From: Microglena sp. YARC
Lineage: Eukaryota; Chlorophyta; Chlorophyceae; Chlamydomonadales; Chlamydomonadaceae
Direction of reading: 5' to 3'
Assembly (NCBI GenBank): GCA_022414725.1
Contig: CM039462.1
Span: forward strand, 118,642,642-118,706,641
DNA length: 64,000 nt
A program made the position numbers and the translations under genes. This document shows positions 49,220 through 58,934 of the stretch, piece by piece. Each line of letters starts with the position of its first letter. Position 1 is the first letter of the stretch. The notes under the pieces are model-generated. The model had not been told where the DNA came from. It ran no database searches and was given only the letters and a program-made list of their open reading frames with translations.

Positions 49220-50219
49220 NNNNNNNNNNNNNNNNNNNNNNNNNNNNNNNNNNNNNNNNNNNNNNNNNNNNNNNNNNNNNNNNNNNNNNNNNNNNNNNNN
49301 NNNNNNNNNNNNNNNNNNNNNNNNNNNNNNNNNNNNNNNNNNNNNNNNNNNNNNNNNNNNNNNNNNNNNNNNNNNNNNNNNNNNNNNNNNNNNNNNNNNN
49401 NNNNNNNNNNNNNNNNNNNNNNNNNNNNNNNNNNNNNNNNNNNNNNNNNNNNNNNNNNNNNNNNNNNNNNNNNNNNNNNNNNNNNNNNNNNNNNNNNNNN
49501 NNNNNNNNNNNNNNNNNNNNNNNNNNNNNNNNNNNNNNNNNNNNNNNNNNNNNNNNNNNNNNNNNNNNNNNNNNNNNNNNNNNNNNNNNNNNNNNNNNNN
49601 NNNNNNNNNNNNNNNNNNNNNNNNNNNNNNNNNNNNNNNNNNNNNNNNNNNNNNNNNNNNNNNNNNNNNNNNNNNNNNNNNNNNNNNNNNNNNNNNNNNN
49701 NNNNNNNNNNNNNNNNNNNNNNNNNNNNNNNNNNNNNNNNNNNNNNNNNNNNNNNNNNNNNNNNNNNNNNNNNNNNNNNNNNNNNNNNNNNNNNNNNNNN
49801 NNNNNNNNNNNNNNNNNNNNNNNNNNNNNNNNNNNNNNNNNNNNNNNNNNNNNNNNNNNNNNNNNNNNNNNNNNNNNNNNNNNNNNNNNNNNNNNNNNNN
49901 NNNNNNNNNNNNNNNNNNNNNNNNNNNNNNNNNNNNNNNNNNNNNNNNNNNNNNNNNNNNNNNNNNNNNNNNNNNNNNNNNNNNNNNNNNNNNNNNNNNN
50001 NNNNNNNNNNNNNNNNNNNNNNNNNNNNNNNNNNNNNNNNNNNNNNNNNNNNNNNNNNNNNNNNNNNNNNNNNNNNNNNNNNNNNNNNNNNNNNNNNNNN
50101 NNNNNNNNNNNNNNNNNNNNNNNNNNNNNNNNNNNNNNNNNNNNNNNNNNNNNNNNNNNNNNNNNNNNNNNNNNNNNNNNNNNNNNNNNNNNNNNNNNNN
50201 NNNNNNNNNNNNNNNNNNN
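49220..50219. other. Assembly gap, exactly 1,000 N
   Basis: An uninterrupted run of 1,000 N, a round number typical of a placeholder of unknown length. The long X-filled reading frames spanning it are meaningless. Confidence 0.99.
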
Positions 50220-50499
50220 CAAAAGAGAGGAGATGTGTGTTTGTATATCCCGTGTGCACCTTCTGTTAGGGAGCTGTGTGACAGCAGTCCACTGCTTAGA
50301 GTAGGTGGATGTAGGCTGCTATGCTGTGTTTATTACGGACACTGCATGTGTGTTTCGTATCTTCTGTTCTGTTTCTTGTCGTGAGATATTCAATCCAGCC
50401 TGTACACACCAAAACACATTGCTGCTTCGTAGGTAGGGATCAGCAACATGATATCATATGATTATGTGATATCATTTTATCAAACTTTTAACATACTCG

Positions 50500-50815
50500 C
50501 TGAACCCCTTTACTGCTGCACAGGCCATGCACAAAATTAAGATCCTGTGATCTTAGATCTTGAACTTGAACTTGAACTTGGTCTTGAACTTGAACAAATT
50601 AAGACCATGATATATTGCATCAAACTTCTACATACTCTAACCCTTTGCTGCTGCATAGACCATGCACAAAATTAAGATTGTGTGATTTTAGATCTTGAAC
50701 TTGAACTTGGACTTGAACTTGAAATTGAACTTGAACCAATTAAGACCATGACATATTGTATCTAACTTCTACATACTCCAACCCTTGGCTGCTGCATAGG
50801 CCATGTACAAAATTA
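50500..50815. repeat. Three tandem units of about 135-142 bp that include the next ORF's start
   Basis: GGCCATGCACAAAATTAAG and close variants occur at about 50524, 50658 and 50800. Between them lie runs of the hexamer TTGAAC (50563-50596, 50694-50740). In the third copy the same word (CCATGTACAAAATTAAG) supplies the start codon of the ORF at 50803. In the first two the equivalent ATG frame soon meets a stop. Confidence 0.8.
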
Positions 50816-51588
50816 AGAAGCGCTACTCGGAGTGGTCGTTAAACAAGGAGGGCAAGAAGAGTGACAAGGGCAATGGGGCAGACAAGGAGGGCAAGGAGAA
50901 TGACAAGGTGGCAGTCAAGGAGAGCGAGGAGAGTGACAAAGGCAAGAAGAGTGACAACAAGGCAAGCAAGGAGGGCGAGAAGAGTGGCAAGGGCAAGAAG
51001 AGTGACAAGGGGAAGGAGTCAGACAAGGACGCAGACAAGGCTAGAGACCACGCATCAGAAGAAAGAGGCAGTTCTCAGAACACAACTCTAAATCCTGCTG
51101 GGCTTACACTTGTGAGCAGTGCTCCAAAAGCAGAACCGATTGCGAGGCATTTAGCTGAGTGCAGTGCTCCGAAACCAGAACCGACTGCTGGGTCTGTAGC
51201 TGAGAGCACTTCTCCGAAACCAGAACCGACTACTGAGCCTGTAGCTGAGAGCACTTCTCAGAAACCAGAAAGGACAACTGGGCCTGAAGCTCAGAGCACT
51301 TCTCAGAAACCAGAACCGACAATTGGGCATGTAGCTGAGAGCGCTTCTCCGAAACCAGAACCGACTACTGAGTCTGTAGCGGAGAGCACTTCTCCGAAAC
51401 CAGAACCGACTACTGAGCCTGTAGCTGAGAGCGCTTCTCCAGAGCCGAGCGCTGCAGGGGGCGTGGCAGCAGCGACAGACCATGTGGCTCCAGCGTCTGG
51501 TGCAGCAGTGACAGCGGCAGAAATAGGTGGGTGGGCGGGGGAGGGGGGGCAGGGTGGTTGGGTGTGTGCGTCTGGTGCAAAGCAGTGA
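50803..51588 (+). CDS. Lys/Ser-rich low-complexity protein with KPEPT repeats, unidentified
   Basis: This 261-codon frame starts MYKIKKRYSEW. Residues 15-85 are a Lys/Ser/Asp/Gly-rich repeat (GKKSDKG-like). Residues 100-215 contain about seven repeats of 16-17 residues related to VAESTSPKPEPTTEP. The last part becomes Ala/Gly-rich and enters the G-rich minisatellite. A donor-like AAATAG/GTGGGT near 51526 may end the real exon, so the last 20 or so codons are doubtful. The composition suggests a disordered, possibly nuclear or cell-surface protein. No catalytic or binding domain is recognised. Confidence 0.5.
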   Translation: MYKIKKRYSEWSLNKEGKKSDKGNGADKEGKENDKVAVKESEESDKGKKSDNKASKEGEKSGKGKKSDKGKESDKDADKARDHASEERGSSQNTTLNPAGLTLVSSAPKAEPIARHLAECSAPKPEPTAGSVAESTSPKPEPTTEPVAESTSQKPERTTGPEAQSTSQKPEPTIGHVAESASPKPEPTTESVAESTSPKPEPTTEPVAESASPEPSAAGGVAAATDHVAPASGAAVTAAEIGGWAGEGGQGGWVCASGAKQ

Positions 51589-52265
51589 CAGTGGCAGAAA
51601 TAGGTGGGTGGGCGGGGGAGGGGGGGCAGGGTGGTTGGGGCTGTGTGTGTCGGTGCAGCAGTGACGTGGCAGAAATAGGTTGGGTGGGCGGGGGAGGGGG
51701 GGGCAGGGTGGTTGGGTGTGTGTGTCGGGTGCAGCAGTGACAGTGGCAGAAATAGGTTGGGTGGGCGGGGGGAGGGGGGGAAGGGTGGGTGGGTGGGTGC
51801 GTCTGGTGCAGCAGTGACAGCGGCAGAAATAGGTGGGTGGGCGGGGGAGGGGGGGCAGGGTGGTTGGGTATGTGTGTCTGTGTGCAGCAGCAACAGCGGC
51901 AGAAATAGGTGGGTAGGAAGGGGAGAGGGGGCAGGGTAGTTGGGTGTGTGTGTGCGTCTGGTGCAGCAGCTGCTGCTTCAGCGAAAGCAGCAGAGTTAGT
52001 TGGGTGGGTGGGGGAGGGGGGCAGGGTGGTTGGGTGTGTGTGTGCGTCTGGTGCAGCACCTGCTGCTTTCCAGCGAAAGCAGCAGAGTTAGTTGGGTGGG
52101 TGGGGGAGGGGGGCAGGGTGGTTGGGTGTGTGTGTGCGTCTAGTGCAGCAGCTGCTGCTTCAGCGAAAGCAGCAGAGTTAGTTGGGTGGGCGGGGAGGGG
52201 GGCAGGGTGGTTGGGTGTGTGTGTGTCTGGTGCAACAGCTGCTGCTTCAGCGGCAGCAGCAGCAG
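51510..52265. repeat. G-rich minisatellite: ~77-bp units then ~91-bp variants
   Basis: GCAGAAATAGG recurs at 51517, 51594, 51669, 51746, 51823 and 51899, a period of 75-77 bp. From 51960 four related units of about 91 bp carry GCAGCTGCTGCTTCAGCG instead. Each unit pairs an Ala-coding GCAGCAG half with GGTGGGTGGGCGGGGGAGG, so exon-end/intron-start sequences may have been amplified together. Confidence 0.92.
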
Positions 52266-52479
52266 ACTTAGGTTCCAGAGTCTGGAGCAGCAGGAGCAAA
52301 GGCAGTAGGAGCTGCTGGTAGGGGCAGAAAAAGCTGGTAGGGAATCAGTTGCTTTTATAGAATGTAAATGCACCCCGTATCATAATGAGGGAACTGCAAT
52401 ATGATCCGGCTTCTCCTTCACCCTCCAATTGCACCCTCTCACCTTCACGCTCCTCCCAGATGAGGGAGCCCCAAACCCT

Positions 52480-53530
52480 CCAGCTGCAACAGAGAGTGTT
52501 CCCTCTGGATTCTAGTGAGCCCCAGTGCCCCCCGCTGCTTAGAAACTGGATAAATAAATAGTACGCCTTATTACGAGGTGTGAGGCTGAGGGGGCCATCC
52601 AACAACTTGGAAATTCTCTCCCTCCCCACCAGTGCTTCTTTTTTCGACGACGCGTCGCCATTCCGTCGCCATTCCGTCGCCATTCCGTCAAATGCTACAC
52701 CCCTGGACCCCCGATATCAGGACGCGCCTTCCCCCTGACCCCCCAGGCTCCGCGCTTTGCGCTCCGCCATGCGATGGCTACATCACTTTCCTGAAATCAG
52801 GGTTGAGTAGCCCAAGTAGCTACTCAACCTGGACTACAGAAATCTGATATAAAAAATACTGCTCCCCACCACCTGTAAATCAAAATCAAACACAATACCT
52901 CTCACCTCCACCTTCACCCTCCTGCCAGATCTCACCTCACCCTCTCGCCTTCTCCTTCACCCACCGATCTGAACCTCTTACCTCCACCTTTACCCTTCTA
53001 CTAGATCTATCCTTACCCTTTCACCTGCACCTTCACCCACCGATCTGAACCTCTCACCTTCATCTTTACCCTTCCACTATATCTATCCTCACCCTTTCAC
53101 CTGCACCTTCACCCACCAATCTCACCCTCTCACCTTCACCTTTACCCTTCCACTAGATCTATCCTCACCCTTTCACCTGCACCTTCACCCACCAAGCTCA
53201 CCCTCTCGCCTTCACCCTCCTCCCAGATGAGGGAGCCCCAAACCCTCCAGCTGCAACAGAGAGAGTTCCCTCTGGATCCGCTGCTTGTAAATTGGATAAA
53301 TAAATGGTACGCCTTCTTACGAGGTGTGAGGTTGAGGGGGACAACCAACAGCTTGAAAATTGCTCCCCCTCCCCACCACCTGTATACCGGAATCGAACAC
53401 AATATCTATCACCTTCACCTTCACCTTCACCCTCCTGCCAGATGAAGGATCCCCAAACCCTCCAGCTGCGACAGAGAGAGTTCCCTCTGGATTCGAGGGA
53501 GCCCCAGTGCCCCCCACCATAGGAAACAAT
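52480..53530. repeat. Triplicated exon-like block with CT-rich spacer repeats
   Basis: GAGGGAGCCCCAAACCCTCC and the following CAGCTGCAACAGAGAG ... TTCCCTCTGGAT occur at about 52462, 53227 and, altered, 53440. Two copies are followed by the dispersed word CTTMTTACGAGGTGTGAGG. Between them 52890-53220 consists of ~75-bp CT-rich units (CACCTTTACCCTTCCAC and CACCTGCACCTTCACCCACC). The region also carries three tandem CGTCGCCATTC words near 52656. No protein family is recognised. Confidence 0.75.
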
Positions 53531-53655
53531 CCGCCCTCTGGGGTGGGCCAGGGCGCGGGCAAGGGCCAATGCGTGACCACTGATCAGTTGAAGCTGATCA
53601 TGCAGCAGCTCTACCCCCCTGGCTCAGTGCTTTGGATGCTGGAGGACAAAAGGCA
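53530..53655 (+). other. Exon-like segment ending at a canonical donor
   Basis: The frame encodes GVGQGAGKGQ, then VTTDQLKLIMQQLYPP and GSVLWMLEDKRQ, and stops at AAAAGGCA/GTAAGT (53656), a canonical donor. The non-repetitive helical sequence and splice site suggest a real exon of an unidentified protein. Confidence 0.5.
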
Positions 53656-53775
53656 GTAAGTCTAGGCCTCAATTGTTTTTTCTCAGCTTGATTTTGAGTA
53701 TTATATGCAGACTCCCCCACCACCACCACCACCACCACCACCACCACACACACACACACACACACACACACAGCA

Positions 53776-54245
53776 GCAGCTGATCATGCAGCAGCTCTAC
53801 CCCCCTGGCTCAGTGCTTTGGATGCTGGAGGACAAAAGGCAGAAAGCCTAGGCATTTGATTTTTCTCGGCTTGCTTTTGAGTATTATATGCAGACCCCTC
53901 CTCCCCCCCACCACCATCACCACCACACACACACGCACCAAATTCAAATATTTCAATGCATGACAAGTGCTTAGCTGCAGCAGATCATGCTCTCTAGCTG
54001 CACCCCTCTGGTTCTACCCCCCTAGCCTGGTGCTGGGGATGCTGGTGTTTGTGGATGTTGGATTTTTGTGTTTGTGGATGGTGGTGGTGTTGGTGTTAAT
54101 GCTGGTGTTTGAGGATGTTGGATTTTTTGTGTTTTTGGATGGTGGTGGTGTTGGTGTTAATGCTGGTGTTTGAGGATGTTGGATTTTTGTGTTTGTGGAT
54201 GGTGGTGTTGTTGTTGTTAATGCTGGAGGACAAGAGGCAGTGAGT
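53776..54245 (+). repeat. Duplicated exon-like segment plus 66-bp minisatellite
   Basis: 53779-53843 repeats the exon-like sequence of 53593-53655 (GCTGATCATGCAGCAGCTCT ... GAGGACAAAAGGC), but its donor is changed from GTAAGT to GAAAGC. A third, decayed partial copy starts at about 53975 and is interrupted by about three units (54045-54220) of TGTTTGTGGATGTTGGAT-type sequence. It then resumes as TGCTGGAGGACAAGAGGC with GTGAGT at 54240. The upstream spacer carries (CCA)n and (CA)n runs at 53712-53772. Confidence 0.75.
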
Positions 54246-54363
54246 CTAGTCATTCGGTTTTAATTATTCGCTTGTGTGTGCCACTTTTGCTGAGTACTAA
54301 TTTTTCATACCATAAGGTGTATATCACCGACTTATGTGGGCGGTGAGATATTGTTGAGAGAAG

Positions 54364-54599
54364 TAGGTCGATGAGAGCCCCTTTCAGTGATATACATTGG
54401 TTTAGTGGTAGACTAAATCACTCTGAGGATGAAGAGTCAGGGGTTCCACTCCCCCTTCGGTCGCTCTTAGCGTTGCAGGTCGTTGTCAACCGCGATGGTA
54501 GCTTGTCCAGTTGAGGTAGGAGACCGCTCCCCACCCGCGTACGACGGGCTCCCTTAACACCACGCCCCACCAGGCGTTATCAATATATAGGTCGATGAG
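54364..54599 (+). mobile_element. Probable tRNA-derived SINE with 12-bp target-site duplication
   Basis: The direct repeat TAGGTCGATGAG lies at 54364-54375 and 54588-54599 and encloses 212 bp. Inside, TGGTTTAGTGG (54398-54408) fits the Pol III A-box consensus TRGYNNARNNG. GGTTCCACTCC (54442-54452) fits the B box with one mismatch, 44 bp downstream, as in tRNA genes. A T-arm-like stem (GGGG/CCCC) surrounds the B box. The acceptor and anticodon parts do not fold as a normal tRNA, and a non-tRNA tail of about 130 bp follows. This is the expected layout of a tRNA-derived SINE; a tRNA pseudogene is the alternative. Confidence 0.75.
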
Positions 54600-54654
54600 C
54601 AAAGCCGGAAAACTCCCCACGAACGTCAATTATGTGAATTTGTATGCGCATATG

Positions 54655-54808
54655 ATTTTGATCAAAGGCGAGTATGATATCATTTGATATCATACAAACT
54701 GCAACATATGATATTTTATATAAATAGTAACTTTAGCCTAGCCAGATGATATAACATGATCATTTATCATTTATCATTTTTGAATATCTATAATTTTGCC
54801 GTTCCCTT
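54655..54808. repeat. Dispersed palindrome-rich repeat, copy 2
   Basis: Matches 14300-14450: ATCAAAGGCGAGTATGATAT, TTATATAAATAGTAACTTT and TTTTGCCGTTCCC in the same order. The central palindrome has one change (CATTTG for CATATG). A related ATGATATCATATGATTATG word stands alone at about 50448. Confidence 0.7.
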
Positions 54809-54809
54809 G

Positions 54810-55605
54810 CCATGTGTCCATATGGATGCCAATATTGCGGTCCATGACAGAGCCTTAATAAGCGCTCTGACTTTATTACTTTTGTTACTTTTGTTTTGTG
54901 ACGCGTCGCCATTCCGTTGCTGCATGGCAACTCTTGGGTCCGGCTATTGAAATTGAAATTGTTACATCTGTGTTAAACAGATACTCACAGGACGTGAAGT
55001 TAAGGACACCATAGCGTAAGCCGGAGCTAGCTATAGTCACCGTAAAGGGTCCGGCTAAAGTAGTCACAACAGAACCCCGAACCCTCCGGGCTCCGAGCTT
55101 CACGCTCCGCGGGGTTCAGAGGGCAGCTCGTTGCACTGGGGTAGCACTGAGCCGCTCAATTTGCGATGTGCTGTCGTCGCTCACAAAACAAATGGACCCC
55201 GTACCTTTTCTCCCTCGTCCTTGACACAAGAACAAAGTGTAACATGTATCCAAGTGGATGCCAATACCGCAGACATCCTAATCAAGCGCTCTGACTCCGT
55301 ACCTTTTTGCCCTTGTTCTCGGCACAGGCACAAATTGTTCCATGCGGGTGCCAATACCGCGGTACATGACTGCCTAAACAAGCGCTCAGACTCCGTACCT
55401 TTTTGTCCTTTTTCTTGGCACAGGCACAAAGTATAACATGTATCCATGTGGATGCCAATACCGCAGATGCCATGGCATCCTAAACAAGCGCTCTGACTCT
55501 GTACCTTTTTGACCTTTTATTTGGCACAGGCACAAATTGTTCCATGCGGGTGCCAATACCGCGGTACGTGACTGCCTACACAAGCGCTCTGACTCTGTAC
55601 CCCAT
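54810..55605. repeat. ~90-bp alternating tandem repeat, about five clear units
   Basis: Units built from CAAGCGCTCTGACTC, CCGTACCTTTTTG and GGCACAGGCACAAA, ending in GATGCCAATACCGC, occupy 55190-55605, with a diverged relative at 54815-54880. Two unit types alternate (CATGTATCCATGTGGATGCC versus TTCCATGCGGGTGCC), giving about 180 bp of higher-order structure. Open frames on both strands follow the repeat and resemble no known protein. 54900-55130 has GC-rich words resembling 52725-52760. Confidence 0.8.
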
Positions 55606-55644
55606 GGAAATGAACTGAAAAAGCTGAGGGGCATGGCTGAAGGT

Positions 55645-56995
55645 GAGCCTTTAACTTCAACTTGATCTTGATCTTGAACTTGTCCTAACTTGAACTTGAG
55701 CTCAAACTTGATCTTGATATTGTACTAACTTGAACTTGAACTCAGACATGATCTTGATCTTATACTAACTTGAACTTGAACTCAAACATGATCTTGAACT
55801 TGTCCTAACTTGAACTTGAGCTCAAACTTGATCTTGATATTGTACTAACTTGAACTTGAATTCAAACCTGATCTGATCTGATCTGGCTGAAGGTGAGGCT
55901 TGATCTCAAATATTTACTTGATCTTGAACCAAGTGAAAAGTACATATTTTTGAATTTTTCAGTTTTTTCTCTCACCACCCACCCACCCACCCAACTCTGG
56001 AGGCCAATAACTTTCTACCTACTAGGCAAAAAAAAAATCCTCATCTTCTCAACAAGCTCTACACATTTGGAGCATGGCGTCAGACTTTGTTTTTTGCCCC
56101 CTCATCTTGAACTTGTATTTACTTGAACTTGAACTCAAACTTGCTCTTGATCTTGAACTTGTACTTACTTGAACTAAAACATAAACTACATCTTGAACTT
56201 GTATTTACTTGAACTTGAACTCAAACTTGCTCTTGATCTTGAACTTGTACTTACTTGAACTAAAACATAAACTACATCTTGAACTTGTATTTACTTGAAC
56301 TTGAACTCAAACTTGCTCTTGATCTTGAACTTGTACTTACTTGAACTAAAACATAAACTACATCTTGAACTTGTATTTACTTGAACTTGAACTCAAACTT
56401 GCTCTTGATCTTGAACTTGTACTTACTTGAACTAAAACATAAACTACATCTTGAACTTGTATTTACTTGAACTTGAACTCAAACTTGCTCTTGATCTTGA
56501 ACTTGTACTTACTTGAACTAAAACATAAACTACTTCTTGAACTTGTATTTACTTGAACTTGAACTCAAACTTGCTCTTGATCTTGAACTTGTACTTACTT
56601 GAACTAAAACATAAACTACATCTTAAACTTGTATTTACTTGAACTTGAACTCAAACTTGCTCTTGATCTTGAACTTGTACTTACTTGAACTAAAACATAA
56701 ACTACATCTTAAACTTGTATTTACTTGAACTTGAACTCAAACTTGCTCTTGATCTTGAACTTGTACTTACTTGAACTAAAACATAAACTACATCTTGAAC
56801 TTGTATTTACTTGAACTCGAACTCAAACTTGCTCTTGATCTTAAACTTGTACTTACTTGAACTAAAACATAAAATACATCTTGAACTTGTATTTACTTGA
56901 TCTTGAACTCAAACTAGATCTTGATCTTGTACTTACTTGAACTGGAACGCAAACTTGATCTTGAACTTGTACTAACTTGAACTTGAACTCAAACT
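55645..56995. repeat. TTGAAC hexamer-derived repeat with an 86-bp higher-order unit
   Basis: The whole stretch is built from CTTGAACTTGAACT-type words. From about 56105 to 56890 an 86-bp unit (containing GAACTAAAACATAAACTAC) is repeated about nine times with very few changes. 55645-55880 is looser. The segment 55960-56100 is not hexamer-like and weakly resembles the leader blocks (GAGGCC...CTCAACAAGC...TACACATT). No coding potential. Confidence 0.93.
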
Positions 56996-57124
56996 TTTAC
57001 TTACATACATACATACGCACATACATAAACATTTCATCCATCCATTCACCCATCAATCCATCCATCCATCCACCTAGCATCCCCCCACCCCTACACCCCT
57101 CACGTGTTCTCCCCATGCATAAAG

Positions 57125-57283
57125 TCCAAGAGTTACATTGACTTCCCCCGGACCCCCGCCCACACTGAGAAGTCCACAGGCAGCATGACCAGGGAGGGCC
57201 TAGCCCGCATCAGTGAACTGCACAGCAAGTCATTCACCAGAGTTCGACCTTCAGTAAAATCTGAGATCATGCGACGGGAGAAT
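57125..57283 (+). other. Exon-like segment, first of a tandem pair, unidentified protein
   Basis: The frame encodes SKSYIDFPRTPAHTEKSTG, then MTREGLARISELHSKSFTRV and SEIMRRE. It aligns with the second copy at 57464. It then runs into a CATC microsatellite without a clear donor, so this copy may be truncated. The conserved amino acids between copies suggest past or present coding function. No family is recognised. Confidence 0.5.
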
Positions 57284-57284
57284 C

Positions 57285-57402
57285 CATCTAAGCAATCATC
57301 CAACCAACCATCCATTCAACCATCCATCCATCCATCCATCCATCCAACCACTCATCCAACCAATCATCCATTCACCCATCCATCCAACCAACCATCCATG
57401 TA
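57285..57402. repeat. (CATC)n / CATCCAAC microsatellite
   Basis: Runs of CATC with CAAC variants follow the first exon-like copy. A similar shorter run lies at 57036-57072 before it. Confidence 0.95.
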
Positions 57403-57463
57403 GCATACCCACTCCACCCCACCTCACCCCACCCCACCCCACATGTCCTCCCCTTGTGTAGAG

Positions 57464-57801
57464 CCCAAGAGTGACATCGCGCCCCCCAGGATCCCCGCTC
57501 ACACTGAGAAGTCCATGGACGGCATGACCAGGGAGGGCCTAGCTGGCATCAATGAACTGCACAACGAGTCCATCACCAGGGTTGGCACTAGAGTTAATCG
57601 CTCAGTCAATTCCGAGATCATGCCAAGGGAGAAAAGTGTCCATATTCCAGAGGCGGTAGTCGGCGGCCTACTCACAGGCGGCGTGAGATTTGAGGGCAGA
57701 GGGGCTGGAGACGATGGTAAATCAGAGGCTGAGGAGGAGGAGGACGACGAGAATGGAGGCCTGGGCTGTTTCGGCCCTCATAAGAAAAAGAAGAAGAAGA
57801 G
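57464..57801 (+). other. Exon-like segment, second of a tandem pair, with acidic and basic tails
   Basis: After CTTGTGTAG/AG the frame encodes [37 protein letters not shown] and SEIMPREKSVHIPEAVVGG. It then reads a Gly-rich part, an acidic run (EAEEEEDDEN) and GCFGPHKKKKKKR before AG/GTATTG at 57802. Compared with copy one, most differences keep amino-acid character. This is the best candidate for a functional exon in the right half of the window. The family is unknown; the basic run could be a nuclear-localisation or lipid-binding patch. Confidence 0.55.
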
Positions 57802-57803
57802 GT

Positions 57804-58100
57804 ATTGTGTTGATGGGTGGGTTGGTTTGGTTGGAGGGGTTCTGTTGGAGGGGGGGGGCTGGTTGGTCGCAGGAGGGGGGGGGCTGTTTGGTTTTGATGG
57901 GTGGGTTGGTTTGGTTGGAGGGGGTTCTGTTGGAGGGGGGGGTCTGGTTGGTCGGAGAAGGGGGGGGGGGGTTGTTTTTTATGGGTGGTTGGGTTGGTTG
58001 GAGGGGTTCCATTGGAGGGGTGGGTCTGGTTGTTCAGAGAAGGGGTGGGGTTGTTTGGTTTTGATGTCTGGTCTGATTGGTTGGAGGATGGGTAAGTGGG
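57804..58100. repeat. G/T-rich intronic-looking minisatellite
   Basis: About three units of roughly 83 bp built from GGTTGGTTTGGTTGGAGG and TCTGTTGGAGGGGG follow the donor at 57802, consistent with an intron that contains a minisatellite. Confidence 0.85.
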
Positions 58101-58232
58101 TTGATGAGAGGGTGATTGCGTTTGATTGCATGGTCTATCAGTCTTCAGGTTGCTCACAGTCTGCAGGCAGTAAACATGGATAGTATAGACACTACACCAC
58201 CACACTCCTGAATACTAGAGGGGGTAGTCAGC

Positions 58233-58335
58233 TGGTGGGTGGCTTGAGAGTTGAGTCGGTCACATTCATTGTGCGGTACACGAGCAACTTCCCAACTGCC
58301 CCCCGGATCCGATCTCCAACATTCATCGGAGCTCA
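58233..58335 (+). other. Possible exon, unidentified
   Basis: The frame reads GLRVESVTFIVRYTSN, FPTAPRIRSPTFIGAQQ without a stop. The DNA GCGGTACACGAGCAACTTCC is close to GCGGTGTACGAGCAACTTCC in leader copy B (21087), so part of it may be a dispersed fragment rather than a unique exon. Confidence 0.3.
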
Positions 58336-58359
58336 ACAACCAAACTGCTCTCAAACATG

Positions 58360-58850
58360 TGCCCCACCTCAAACCTCTCAAAACATGTGCCCCACCTCAA
58401 ACCTCTCAAAACCCCTTCATACCTGGCAAATGATCTTGAACATGTGCCCCACCTCTAACCTCTAAAAACCACATCATGCCTCTCAAATGCTCTCGAACCT
58501 GCCGACCACCTCAAACCTTTCAAAAACACAACATACCTCTCAAATGCTCTCGAACCTGCCACCCACCTCAAACCTTTCAAAAACACATCATACCTCTCAA
58601 ATGATCTTGAACCTGCCACCCACCTCAAACCTCTCAATACCACATCATACCTTTTAAATGATCTCGAACCTGCCACCCACCTCAAACCTTTCCAAAACAC
58701 ATCATGCATATCAAATGCTCTCGATCATGTGCCCCATCTCAAAGCTCTCAAAACCACATTATGCCTCTCAAATGCTCTTGAGCATGTGCGCCACCTCAAA
58801 CCTCTCAATACCACATCATACCTTTCAAATGCTCGTGAATCTGCACCCCA
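58360..58850. repeat. 57-bp tandem repeat, about eight copies
   Basis: Units of CACCTCAAACCTYTCAAAA plus CACATCATACCTCTCAAATG and CTCTCGAACCTGCCAC; CTCGAACCT recurs at 58492 and 58549. Both strands have open frames because of the unit. No coding claim. Confidence 0.93.
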
Positions 58851-58857
58851 CCTCCAG

Positions 58858-58930
58858 TCCCAAGATCTACACAATGGTGGAAGCCGACCCTGTGGATTTC
58901 CACAAGCTGTACTTCTTCACAGATGCCTTG
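58858..58930 (+). other. Short exon-like segment with acceptor and donor
   Basis: CACCTCCAG precedes and GTATGT (58931) follows 73 nt encoding PKIYTMVEADPVDFHKLYFF and TDAL. Splice signals at both ends and unbiased composition support an exon of an unidentified protein. A decayed echo (GTATTTCCACGAGTTGTACTT) lies at about 59129. Confidence 0.5.
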
Positions 58931-58934
58931 GTAT

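Noticed and set aside
49137..50384. A 415-codon ORF across the gap
   Set aside because: It consists almost entirely of N translated as X.
54391..54465. A functional tRNA gene
   Set aside because: The A and B boxes fit, but the acceptor stem does not pair, the anticodon loop has the wrong length and extra bases sit between the D and anticodon arms. A SINE or pseudogene fits better.
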